11,826 bases of DNA from Methanobacteriota archaeon (lineage in GTDB: Archaea > Altiarchaeota > Altiarchaeia > IMC4 > QMZM01). A program made the position numbers and the translations under genes. The stretch spans positions 1 to 11,826 of the forward strand of contig CAIYYO010000126.1 of the NCBI GenBank assembly GCA_903930485.1, read 5' to 3'. Below are positions 5,765 through 11,690 of this stretch, one piece after another; position 1 is the first letter of the stretch, and each line of letters starts with the position of its first letter. The notes below the pieces were generated by a model. The model ran no database searches. It was not told the origin of the DNA and saw only the letters and a program-made list of their open reading frames with translations.

Positions 5765-5774
5765 TTATATTTTT
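5765..5774 (-). promoter_or_regulatory. TATA-like element of the charged protein gene
   Basis: Read on the minus strand it is aaaaatataa, centred about 29 bases before the start at 5740. This suits a leaderless archaeal promoter, so the charged protein need not be read through from the polymerase gene. A second AT-rich block (about 5785-5799) lies further up and could also act in termination after the polymerase gene. Confidence 0.45.
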
Positions 5775-5801
5775 GAGTAGACAGGAATATAAATAAACTT
5801 A

Positions 5802-6701
5802 TCAGTCCCCGCCCAATGCCTTCTTAAGCGAAAGCGTTTTTTTCCACATCCCGCTCCAGGGGTCTTTATTCTTCCGCAGCCTTTCCGGCATATTCATGAT
5901 GTTGTATTTCTGCGGCCCCCGGTCCGGGTCGTCGAGTTCCTTCCATTCCAGCGGGGCTGCAACGGGAGCCCCATCCTTTGCCCTCACTGCGTAGGGGGGC
6001 ACGGCGGTCTGGGCATAAGCATTCCTGTTCACGTCTATGAAGAGCCTGCCGCCTCGCTTATCCTTCCTGATGTCCGTCGTAAGCCGCTTGGGATCTTTTC
6101 TTTCCAGCTCTTTTGCGATGTTGCCTGCAAAGCCCCTAACCTGGTCATAATCCAGTTCCCTGTCTAAGGGGATAGTCACGTGCAGGCCCTTCGAGCCTGT
6201 TGTCATCACGTAAACAGGCAGGCCGAATCCTTCCAGGATTTCTTTGAGCATGTGCGCAGCCTCTTTGGCGAGTTCGAAACCGTTGTCCGGCGGGTCGAGG
6301 TCGTAGACCATCTTGTCCGGGTTGTTCAGCGCATCCGAGCGCGACAGCCACGTATGGGGCGTTATGCATGCCTGGTTCGCGAGGTATGCAAGGGTCGCGG
6401 CATCGTCGCAGACTACTAGTTCCTCGGTCACGCCCTCTTTTTTTTCCACGGACGCCCTATTGATCCATTTCGGGAAGTACGCCGGTATTTGTTTTTGGTA
6501 GAATCCATCACCCTTTATCCCGTCCGGGAATCTGTTCATCGACACTGGCCGGCCGCGCATGTGCGGAAGCATGGATTCGGAGACGCTTATGTAATAATCT
6601 ATCAGGTCTTTTTTCGTGTATCCGTCGGCCGGAAACAGCACTTTATCGACGTTCGTATATTCGAATCCGTAGTCCTTCAAGTTTTTTTCCATATGATTCA
6701 C
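5802..6701 (-). CDS. ligD: LigD-type NHEJ polymerase/primase (PolDom), stand-alone
   Basis: 299 residues, equivalent to the polymerase domain of bacterial LigD, an archaeo-eukaryotic primase-superfamily enzyme. It adds nucleotides, preferentially ribonucleotides, at broken DNA ends. The catalytic pair D134 and D136 is in MVYDLDPP, the nucleotide-binding block TGSKGLHV is at 168-175, and the third acidic residue D223 is in RLFIDVNRN, followed by AQTAVPPYAVRAKDGAPVAAPLEW (229-253). The N-terminal NVDKVLFPADGYTKKDLIDYY (17-37) is the usual beginning of the domain. I use the GTG at 6701, which overlaps the ligase stop (GTGA). The ATG at 6692 is an alternative; the GGTGA just before it could be a ribosome binding site but is very close. 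No ligase or phosphoesterase domain is fused. Confidence 0.94.
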   Translation of the reverse strand: MNHMEKNLKDYGFEYTNVDKVLFPADGYTKKDLIDYYISVSESMLPHMRGRPVSMNRFPDGIKGDGFYQKQIPAYFPKWINRASVEKKEGVTEELVVCDDAATLAYLANQACITPHTWLSRSDALNNPDKMVYDLDPPDNGFELAKEAAHMLKEILEGFGLPVYVMTTGSKGLHVTIPLDRELDYDQVRGFAGNIAKELERKDPKRLTTDIRKDKRGGRLFIDVNRNAYAQTAVPPYAVRAKDGAPVAAPLEWKELDDPDRGPQKYNIMNMPERLRKNKDPWSGMWKKTLSLKKALGGD

Positions 6702-7702
6702 CTTTTTGGAGTCTCCCTTAAAACGGTTCGGGCAGCCTTGTCAGTCCGCAGTCCCAGGTATCTGGGATGGCGCAGCTTTCCGTCAGCGGTCCATTCAGAG
6801 AACGCGACCTCTGCGACGAGCACGGGTTTGATGTAATGTATCCGGCCCCTTATGGTTTCCGCGGACGTGAACGGATTTTCGTCCTGTTCGAGGGCCTCCA
6901 TTTTCGCGCCCAGTTCCTTCAATATAGCCTCGTCAAAGCCTGTCCCGACCTTTCCGGCATATGCCAGGTCTTTCCCGTCGTAGTATCCGACCAGGATGGC
7001 GCCGAAACCCTGCCTGCTGCCGCCGGGTTCGGTATATCCGCCTATCACGAGTTCCTGCTGGCTTATGCATTTGAATTTCAGCCAGTCTCCGGATCTTCTC
7101 GACTGATATGTGCTGTCGATCCTTTTCGCTATCACGCCTTCCCAGCCCTTTTTGCAGGCCTCGCCGTAGTATTCTGCAGCCTTGCCTTTTATTTGTTTTG
7201 TAAGCCTGACAGGGTCCTTGTAGGTGAGAGCTTTTTCCAGAAGCTCATGCCTTTGTAGGAGATTCAGCTCCGTCACATCGAAGCCGTCGACGTAGAGGAT
7301 ATCAAAGAGATAATAGTAGACCATGACCTCCTTTTGCAGGGCCTCACCGGGGTTCCTTACTGCTATCCTGTTCTGTAGCTCGGAAAAGCTGGTGACGCCT
7401 TTGCTGAATGCGACTATCTCCCCGTCGACTATGAATTCGTCCGTCTTCTGAGATCTCATGTACGCGGTTAATTCGGGATAAATATCGTTTAGAACCAATT
7501 TGTTGCGTGAAAAAAGCGTCACGGTTTTGCTTTTTTTGTAAGCGATGCACCGCTCCCCGTCGTATTTCTCTTCGGCCACCCACCCCGGGTCGTCGAAGCG
7601 CTTATCGCTCAAGGTCGCAAGCATAGGGTCTATCCATGCTGGAAAAGGGACTTTTTTTATCCTCTTTTTCAACTGGTCCGGGATGCTCGAAAACAGATCC
7701 AT
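6698..7702 (-). CDS. ligD: ATP-dependent DNA ligase, LigD ligase-domain type
   Basis: 334 residues: adenylation domain (about 20-210) plus OB-fold (about 212-330). It seals DNA nicks through a ligase-AMP intermediate. Motif I EEKYDGER gives the adenylated K46, motif III is FIVDGEIV (90-97), YYLFDILYVDG (130-140) follows, motif IV is EGVIAKR (188-194) and motif V is DWLKFKC (206-212). The OB-fold segment ELVIGGYTEPGGSRQGFGAI and the end RHPRYLGLRTDKAARTVLRE are typical of LigD ligase domains rather than of the longer archaeal replicative ligase Lig1, because the N-terminal DNA-binding domain is missing. The open frame reaches 7798 but would overlap the divergent MBL gene; MDLFSSIPDQLKKRI at 7702 is the natural start. 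It is the first gene of a two-gene unit with the polymerase. Confidence 0.95.
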   Translation of the reverse strand: MDLFSSIPDQLKKRIKKVPFPAWIDPMLATLSDKRFDDPGWVAEEKYDGERCIAYKKSKTVTLFSRNKLVLNDIYPELTAYMRSQKTDEFIVDGEIVAFSKGVTSFSELQNRIAVRNPGEALQKEVMVYYYLFDILYVDGFDVTELNLLQRHELLEKALTYKDPVRLTKQIKGKAAEYYGEACKKGWEGVIAKRIDSTYQSRRSGDWLKFKCISQQELVIGGYTEPGGSRQGFGAILVGYYDGKDLAYAGKVGTGFDEAILKELGAKMEALEQDENPFTSAETIRGRIHYIKPVLVAEVAFSEWTADGKLRHPRYLGLRTDKAARTVLRETPKR

Positions 7703-7723
7703 TTTCCCCTCAACCTTTAATAT
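7703..7723. promoter_or_regulatory. 21-base divergent spacer between ligase and MBL genes
   Basis: Only 21 bases separate the two start codons. The AT block tttaatatat at about 7716-7725 is the only TATA-like sequence. It lies about 18 bases before the ligase start and directly on the MBL start, so at least one promoter must sit inside the opposite gene's coding region. On the minus strand gaggggaaa just before the ligase ATG is a possible weak ribosome binding site. The arrangement makes shared or mutually exclusive expression likely. Confidence 0.4.
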
Positions 7724-8431
7724 ATGATGACAGTGGAAATAAGAATCCTCGGCACCAGGGGGAACGTCGAAAGCACGGCGCCGAAACACAGGCTCCATTC
7801 AGGCATGCTCGTAGACGAGAGGCTTCTTTTCGATCTCGGGGAGGAACGGTTCCTGGATCCTGGACCGGAGCATGTGTTTATAACTCATCTGCACTCGGAC
7901 CATGCTTTCTTCATGGAGCGAGGTTCCTGGGATGAATGGCTGAAAGATTCCTCTGCGGTTTTCTATGCTCCGGAAAAGGACGACCGGTTTCCATTGATGA
8001 AAGTGCTTGCAGGGTCGCAGTCATTCGGCCCCTACAAAGTTTCGCCGATACTTGCCGTGCACAGCAATAAAGTCCTGTCTTATTCATATCTTATAGAAAA
8101 AGGCGGGCGCAGTGTCCTTTATACTGGAGACTTGATTGAAATTCGCGATACAGATAACCTTCCCAGCCATCTTGATATAGTTGTGACCGACGGCAGCTTT
8201 ATCCGGCGTGGCGGCATGGTTCGCAGGGATCCTGTTTCCGGCGAGCCTTACGGTCATGCAGGCATTCCGGACCTGGTGGATGTGTTCAAAAAACATTCCG
8301 GTTGCATACTTTTTACGCATTACGGCGAATGGTTTTACAGAGACGTTGCCAAAGCCAATGAAAGGATCAGGTCATACAGCGGTGAGGCCCTTGTTCGCCC
8401 GGCTTATGATGGTATGGTCGCAGTGATCTAG
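7724..8431 (+). CDS. Metallo-beta-lactamase-fold hydrolase
   Basis: 235 residues, single domain. The metal-binding set of the superfamily is visible: THLHSDH gives H55, H57, D59 and H60; AVHSNKVLSYSYLIE gives H113; LYTGDLIE gives D136; and LFTHYGEW gives H199. H178 in PYGHAG is an additional candidate ligand. The opening IRILGTRGNVESTAPKHRLHSG and the H-x9-SYLIE pattern resemble RNase Z-like and related phosphodiesterases more than lactamases or glyoxalases. The exosite arm of RNase Z and the beta-CASP domain of RNA/DNA nucleases are both absent. Hydrolysis of a phosphodiester or cyclic phosphate is plausible but unproven. The start is ATG at 7724 or 7727. It is divergent from the NHEJ-type ligase and polymerase, 21 bases away. 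Confidence 0.85.
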   Translation: MMTVEIRILGTRGNVESTAPKHRLHSGMLVDERLLFDLGEERFLDPGPEHVFITHLHSDHAFFMERGSWDEWLKDSSAVFYAPEKDDRFPLMKVLAGSQSFGPYKVSPILAVHSNKVLSYSYLIEKGGRSVLYTGDLIEIRDTDNLPSHLDIVVTDGSFIRRGGMVRRDPVSGEPYGHAGIPDLVDVFKKHSGCILFTHYGEWFYRDVAKANERIRSYSGEALVRPAYDGMVAVI

Positions 8432-8436
8432 TTACG

Positions 8437-8489
8437 GATATGTGGGATAATTAATATTTGTGTAATGTATATATGCTATCCCATATATC
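8437..8489. repeat. Inverted repeat bracketing the metallopeptidase promoter
   Basis: The arms are gatatgtgggata (8437-8449) and tatcccatatatc (8477-8489). They are reverse complements at 12 of 13 positions and are separated by 27 AT-rich bases that contain the TATA element (8468-8474). One arm lies upstream of the TATA box and the other between it and the expected transcription start. That is what an operator for a dimeric or looping regulator would look like. It could alternatively be a hairpin ending the MBL transcript, since it starts 6 bases after that stop codon. Confidence 0.6.
8468..8474 (+). promoter_or_regulatory. TATA element of the metallopeptidase-like gene
   Basis: tatatat, centred about 31 bases before the ATG at 8502, so transcription should start within a few bases of the start codon. 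It lies between the two arms of the inverted repeat at 8437-8489. Confidence 0.55.
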
Positions 8490-8501
8490 AACGTACTCAA
8501 A

Positions 8502-8999
8502 ATGATCGACCAAGAAAGGAAACTGAGAAAAGACCTTATCGAAGTATTCGAACAAGTCAAGGAATCTGTCCGTAGGACGGAAAACCGGTCGAGGGCGGGC
8601 CTGATGCTGGGTCTCCAGGAAATGGGGTCGACGATGCACGGCTTCATCGGCGGATACTATCCGGTGGACTCGAACATAATCGTTCTAAATAGAACGCCCA
8701 TTCGCAGGATCGAGGAGACGAAGCCCGAGCTTTTTGCACCCTATACGTTCCACGTCCTCCTGCATGAATACATACACTCGCTGGGCCTGCTGGACGAAGG
8801 CCTTACCCGAAAAAAGACCTACGACATAAGCCGGAAGGTATTCGGTGAAGAACACCTTGTCACCGAGTTCTCAAAGAACATGGAACGGTTTTTCCCGAAC
8901 CTGACCTATCCCGTATACGGATGGAGGCCTCCGGAACAGGCGCCGGTAGAGATCATATCCGGATTCGACAGGTCGAGCACAAGCCCGTACATAGCTTAG
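8502..8999 (+). CDS. Putative zinc metallopeptidase (HExxHxxGxxD), function unknown
   Basis: 165 residues, no signal peptide or membrane segment. The key feature is FHVLLHEYIHSLGLLDE (83-99), an HExxHxxGxxD motif: H88 and H92 as zinc ligands, E89 as general base, G95 at the turn and D98 as possible third ligand, as in metzincin-like minimal proteases. H118 in FGEEH may be an alternative ligand. The N-terminal 30 residues form a charged helix (RKLRKDLIEVFEQVKESVRR), then GLMLGLQEMGSTMHGFIGGYYPVDSNIIVLN leads into the motif, as in peptidases where a beta-strand edge precedes the active helix. The C-terminus is Pro/Ser-rich (PPEQAP, SSTSPYIA). Protease activity is inferred from the motif only. 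It ends one base from the convergent PDZ gene. Confidence 0.75.
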   Translation: MIDQERKLRKDLIEVFEQVKESVRRTENRSRAGLMLGLQEMGSTMHGFIGGYYPVDSNIIVLNRTPIRRIEETKPELFAPYTFHVLLHEYIHSLGLLDEGLTRKKTYDISRKVFGEEHLVTEFSKNMERFFPNLTYPVYGWRPPEQAPVEIISGFDRSSTSPYIA

Positions 9000-9000
9000 A

Positions 9001-9627
9001 TCACCTCCTGCAGTACCTTTGTTTCACGCTAACGCCGAGAACGGTTTTGTGGTTTTCCGGGTTTTCCATAAGCCTTACAGCGAACGCGCCCCTTTGGGTC
9101 TCGACTGAAACGTTGTCGCCCGGCTTCTTTCCACTAAGCGCCTTGAAGAAGGAATCCAGCGTATCTATCTTGGAGCCATCCAAGGACGTGATGACGTCTC
9201 CCTCTTTTATCCCTGATGCGAAAGCGGGCGAGTCGGCCGGGAAACCTGTGACATCCAGACCGCAGGGGACGCTGGTTACATTATTATTGAAATAAACGTA
9301 TCCCGAATATAAGAGAGTAAGGGAAACAGGGTTCAGCACGGCAAGGAAAAACAGCGATGCATAGGCGTCGGAATTTTTCTTATTGTTCTTTGTTTCCGGT
9401 CTTTCAAAGAAGTAGAGAGCGCCGCATACTGCGGGATGAAAAAAGCCCGCCAGGACGACGATATTCAAGAAAAAGACCCCGACCATTCCGACCAAATCAA
9501 AGCCCGGCAATTCTTTCTGGATACCTAAACCCGGGACTAAAAAGAAAAGGCCCACCCATACGATTGACAAGGCCAGGTCGATCGCCGCTTTTTTCTTCGT
9601 AGGCCGTAGGAGCGCCGCAAGAGACAT
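9001..9627 (-). CDS. Membrane protein with C-terminal PDZ domain
   Basis: 208 residues. Three hydrophobic segments (about 15-35, 44-73 and 89-112) anchor the protein. Residues 119-203 then form a PDZ domain of the bacterial/archaeal protease type: GFPADSPAFASGIKEGDVITSLDG (128-151), a helix DTLDSFFKALSGKKPGD, and VSVETQRGAFAVRLMENPENHKTVLGVSV. No HExxH, serine-protease or other catalytic motif is present, so it is not itself a site-2 or HtrA-type protease as far as I can see. It may present substrates to a partner protease or act as a membrane adaptor. The neighbouring convergent gene encodes a putative metallopeptidase, but convergence does not imply co-function. Promoter: TATA-like element at 9650-9656. 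Confidence 0.82.
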   Translation of the reverse strand: MSLAALLRPTKKKAAIDLALSIVWVGLFFLVPGLGIQKELPGFDLVGMVGVFFLNIVVLAGFFHPAVCGALYFFERPETKNNKKNSDAYASLFFLAVLNPVSLTLLYSGYVYFNNNVTSVPCGLDVTGFPADSPAFASGIKEGDVITSLDGSKIDTLDSFFKALSGKKPGDNVSVETQRGAFAVRLMENPENHKTVLGVSVKQRYCRR

Positions 9628-9649
9628 GTTTACTCATTGACGATGCTGC

Positions 9650-9656
9650 TATAAAA
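9650..9656 (-). promoter_or_regulatory. TATA element of the PDZ membrane protein gene
   Basis: On the minus strand it reads ttttata, centred 26 bases before the start at 9627, giving a leaderless transcript. The same 65-base spacer must serve the divergent DUF1624 gene. For that gene the weaker ttaata at 9661-9666 lies about 29 bases before the start at 9693. Confidence 0.5.
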
Positions 9657-9692
9657 GCGCTTAATACGCTCCGGCTCGCAAATAAATCACTG

Positions 9693-10460
9693 ATGGACCC
9701 CGAATCCAAACGTTTCTGGGAGATCGATTTCCTGCGCGGGATAGCGGTGATCCTGATGATCTCGTATCATGCGATCTACGACCTCGTTTACTTCGGGACG
9801 GTTCACATAGATCTGTCGAACGGCGTATGGTTCTACGTTCCAAGGATAATAGCCGGATCCTTCATCCTTCTCGTCGGCGTGTCTCTGACCATCAGTTATT
9901 CCAGGGCGAAAGAACGGCTCCACGGGTTCCGGCTTTACGCGAAATACCTGAGGCGCGGGGCATGGATCTTTTCCTGGGGTCTTTTGATCACTCTTATAAC
10001 CTGGATATTCGTAAGGCAGGAATTCGTGGTCTTCGGTATACTGCATTTTGTCGGCGTATCGATAATCCTGGCTTATCCCTTCCTAAGGCGTCGCAATACG
10101 AACCTAATCCTAGGCATCTTATTCATAGCTGCAGGATTGCTTTTACAGAACCTCTCGACGGATTCTTTTTGGCTGATATGGCTGGGGATAGCGCCGGCAG
10201 GCTTCCGGACCATCGATTATTTCCCGGTCATTCCATGGTTCGGCGTGCTTCTCATAGGATTATTCGCCGGGAACGTCCTGTATCCCCTGGGTAGAAGGAT
10301 TATCAGTCTGCGCGACGAGTCCAGTAATGAACTTGTAGCGTCGCTGTGCCTTGTAGGAAGAAATTCGCTTCCGATATACCTGATCCATCAGCCGGTCCTG
10401 ATTGCGCTGCTTTATCTTGTAGGGGCTCTTGATATAAGCCCGTTCCTATCCGGTCTGTGA
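9693..10460 (+). CDS. DUF1624 / HGSNAT-like membrane acyltransferase
   Basis: 255 residues, almost entirely hydrophobic, about seven or eight transmembrane helices. The start FWEIDFLRGIAVILMISYHAIYDLVYF (8-34), GSFILLVGVSLTIS (55-68), LHFVGVSIILAYPFL (117-131), DYFPVIPWFGVLLIG (175-189) and RNSLPIYLIHQPVLI (223-237) are the pattern of DUF1624, the prokaryotic relatives of the lysosomal heparan-alpha-glucosaminide N-acetyltransferase. Histidines H26, H118 and H232 in these conserved blocks are candidates for acyl transfer. The likely job is acylation of a sugar or other envelope molecule using cytoplasmic acyl donors, but the substrate is unknown. It ends 5 bases from the convergent Lrp-family gene. 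Confidence 0.87.
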   Translation: MDPESKRFWEIDFLRGIAVILMISYHAIYDLVYFGTVHIDLSNGVWFYVPRIIAGSFILLVGVSLTISYSRAKERLHGFRLYAKYLRRGAWIFSWGLLITLITWIFVRQEFVVFGILHFVGVSIILAYPFLRRRNTNLILGILFIAAGLLLQNLSTDSFWLIWLGIAPAGFRTIDYFPVIPWFGVLLIGLFAGNVLYPLGRRIISLRDESSNELVASLCLVGRNSLPIYLIHQPVLIALLYLVGALDISPFLSGL

Positions 10461-10465
10461 ATCGG

Positions 10466-10945
10466 TTACTTGTCTTCGTAGATGTCGAGCGTCTTCAGCG
10501 TCTGGGCAGCTATCGTGTTCTCGTATTTCACGACATCGTGCACCGGGTAGGCTGTGAAATTGCATTCGTTCAGCTTCATCAGGAATTCCTCGAATCCCCC
10601 TTGGGGATGGTCCTTGGAATTTGGCACTACCACCTTGGATATGACCTTGCCGTCGAACGTCCTGAAGACGTCCTGCACCTCGTTGAACGCGGCAAGCTTT
10701 TGCGCCACCCTTTTGGAGTCCGAGGGAGCGGCGTCTATTATGATGTAGCCTATCTGGAGACCGATATCCTGAGGGTGTATGTCGGCGTAGAATCCGCTGA
10801 TGATCCCTTTCTTTACGAGGCGTTCGGCCCTCGTGAATACTGTCGTGTGCGGTACCTTCAGCGTTTTGGCCAGTTTTCTGAAGCTCAGGCGCGCATCCTC
10901 CTGGAGGTGTTTTATTATTTCCAGATCTAGTTTATCTATTTTCAT
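10466..10945 (-). CDS. Lrp/AsnC-family transcriptional regulator
   Basis: 159 residues, the normal length. Residues 1-60 are the AsnC-type winged helix-turn-helix: MKIDKLDLEIIKHLQEDARLSF is the family opening, KLAKTLKVPHTTVFTRAERLVKKGII is the HTH with its recognition helix, and GFYADIHPQDIG is the wing. Residues about 64-145 are the RAM ligand/dimerisation domain (GYIIIDAAP, VQDVFRTFDG, KVVVPNSKD). The effector cannot be predicted. The loop after SKDHP (111-120) is longer and Gly-rich compared with the minimal RAM domain. It lies 39 bases downstream of the Hsp20 gene on the same strand, so it may be cotranscribed with it. A purine-rich gagagg about 6 bases before the ATG could serve as ribosome binding site. 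Confidence 0.92.
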   Translation of the reverse strand: MKIDKLDLEIIKHLQEDARLSFRKLAKTLKVPHTTVFTRAERLVKKGIISGFYADIHPQDIGLQIGYIIIDAAPSDSKRVAQKLAAFNEVQDVFRTFDGKVISKVVVPNSKDHPQGGFEEFLMKLNECNFTAYPVHDVVKYENTIAAQTLKTLDIYEDK

Positions 10946-10984
10946 CTTTTTCCTCTCTTTTACATACTTTGTTTTCTTTTCTTA

Positions 10985-11512
10985 TTAAGCCCGTTTTAGG
11001 GTAACTTCAAGCATTCCGTTCCTGTACGAGGCTTTGCTGCTCTCCGGATTGACGGCTCCCGGAAGCTTTATGTTTTTCGCGTATTTCCTTTTTTCGGTGT
11101 CCACTTTTATAGTAATTGCGTCCTTCTCTGTTTTGATGTCTATGTCTTCCATCTCGACTCCCGGGAGTTCTGCGAGTATCTTGATCTCATTTCCGAAGTC
11201 TATGACGTCGGTAAGCGGCTCTCTTTCCGTAAGCTCTGCACCCTTCACTTCGGGGATCTTCGCTTCCGGCTTGTTCTCCCGCCCTGCGGCATTGCCGAAT
11301 TCTTCTATCACGGGCTTTCCGTCAGGCTCTGTCGTCATGTGGAATCCGTAGACGAATCCCTTGGTCTGCCCTCCGGAGTTCATGGCCCCTTCAAAAAAGT
11401 CCGCCATCATGTCCTCTATCCCTGTCATGTATTCATCAAAGAACCGGTCCGCATCGAACGGGTCGTCGAATGGCCGTTCCGGTTTTTTCTTTCTTTCTGG
11501 TTTTTTTGTCAT
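10985..11512 (-). CDS. Small heat-shock protein, Hsp20/alpha-crystallin family
   Basis: 175 residues. The alpha-crystallin domain occupies about 96-174 (EREPLTDVIDFGNEIKILAELPGVEMEDIDIKTEKDAITIKV, then the final strand YRNGMLEVTLKR). It is an ATP-independent holdase that binds unfolding proteins. The N-terminal arm is long: basic MTKKPERKKKPERP, an Asp/Phe-rich segment (15-41), then GFVYGFHMTTEPDGKPVIEEFGN (52-74), a segment shared by many archaeal Hsp20s. The protein ends only two residues after the last crystallin strand, so the C-terminal I-x-I motif that links subunits in larger oligomers is missing. Upstream, the AT-rich spacer carries a dyad (11551-11579) that overlaps its probable TATA region, suggesting repression that is relieved by stress. 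Confidence 0.93.
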   Translation of the reverse strand: MTKKPERKKKPERPFDDPFDADRFFDEYMTGIEDMMADFFEGAMNSGGQTKGFVYGFHMTTEPDGKPVIEEFGNAAGRENKPEAKIPEVKGAELTEREPLTDVIDFGNEIKILAELPGVEMEDIDIKTEKDAITIKVDTEKRKYAKNIKLPGAVNPESSKASYRNGMLEVTLKRA

Positions 11513-11550
11513 CTGTTTTTTTTCCGGGATTACTAGGCTCCCTTAGGCCT

Positions 11551-11579
11551 AACGAAGTTAATAATTTATTAACTTTGTT
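11551..11579. promoter_or_regulatory. Palindrome in the hsp20 promoter (candidate operator)
   Basis: Outer arms aacgaagttaa (11551-11561) and ttaactttgtt (11569-11579) match at 10 of 11 positions around a 7-base AT centre. Each side is also a short palindrome of the form TAAC-N3-GTT: taacgaagtta at 11550-11560 is perfect, and taactttgtt at 11570-11579 has its halves matched over three bases. The AT centre (taataatttatta) can serve as the hsp20 TATA box about 50 bases before the start, with a leader of roughly 25 bases. Half-sites TAAC/GTTA resemble the CTAAC-N5-GTTAG sites reported for the heat-shock regulator HSR1 of Archaeoglobus fulgidus, but the spacing differs. Confidence 0.55.
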
Positions 11580-11580
11580 C

Positions 11581-11596
11581 TGTAATATATTATACA
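11581..11596. promoter_or_regulatory. TGTA-N8-TACA dyad in the hsp20/HTH spacer
   Basis: tgtaatatattataca has perfect 4-base outer arms (TGTA and TACA) around an AT-rich core, a form common for winged-helix repressor sites. It lies one base upstream of the hsp20 dyad and between the two divergent promoters. In sequence this AT-rich, short arms can arise by chance, so it is a weak call. Confidence 0.3.
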
Positions 11597-11639
11597 TCAT
11601 GAGTTTAAAAATAGAATATTATGATATTTATATACAAAA

Positions 11640-11655
11640 ATAGTAATTATACTAT
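11640..11655. promoter_or_regulatory. Perfect palindrome upstream of the HTH gene promoter
   Basis: atagta-atta-tactat, perfect 6-base arms around a self-complementary-like 4-base centre. It ends 3 bases before a TATA-like sequence (gtataaa, 11659-11665) that lies about 28 bases before the HTH-type gene's start at 11691. The position at the edge of the TATA/BRE region suits an autoregulatory operator or activator site. Confidence 0.45.
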
Positions 11656-11658
11656 ATC

Positions 11659-11665
11659 GTATAAA
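11659..11665 (+). promoter_or_regulatory. TATA element of the partial HTH-type gene
   Basis: gtataaa centred about 29 bases before the ATG at 11691, consistent with a leaderless archaeal promoter. No ribosome binding site is present between it and the ATG. Confidence 0.5.
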
Positions 11666-11690
11666 CAATAATTGACTGATAAAGCCTAAA

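Noticed and set aside
6767..7258. 163-codon plus-strand frame antisense to the ligase
   Set aside because: It overlaps intact conserved ligase sequence and its translation has no domain pattern or promoter.
7703..7798. Upstream extension of the ligase frame to 7798
   Set aside because: It would overlap the start of the divergent MBL gene, and the added residues have no ligase similarity; MDLFSSIPDQ at 7702 fits the family.
9827..10294. 155-codon plus-strand frame inside the DUF1624 gene
   Set aside because: Out-of-frame shadow of a well-conserved membrane protein; the translation is Arg/Pro-rich and not membrane-like.
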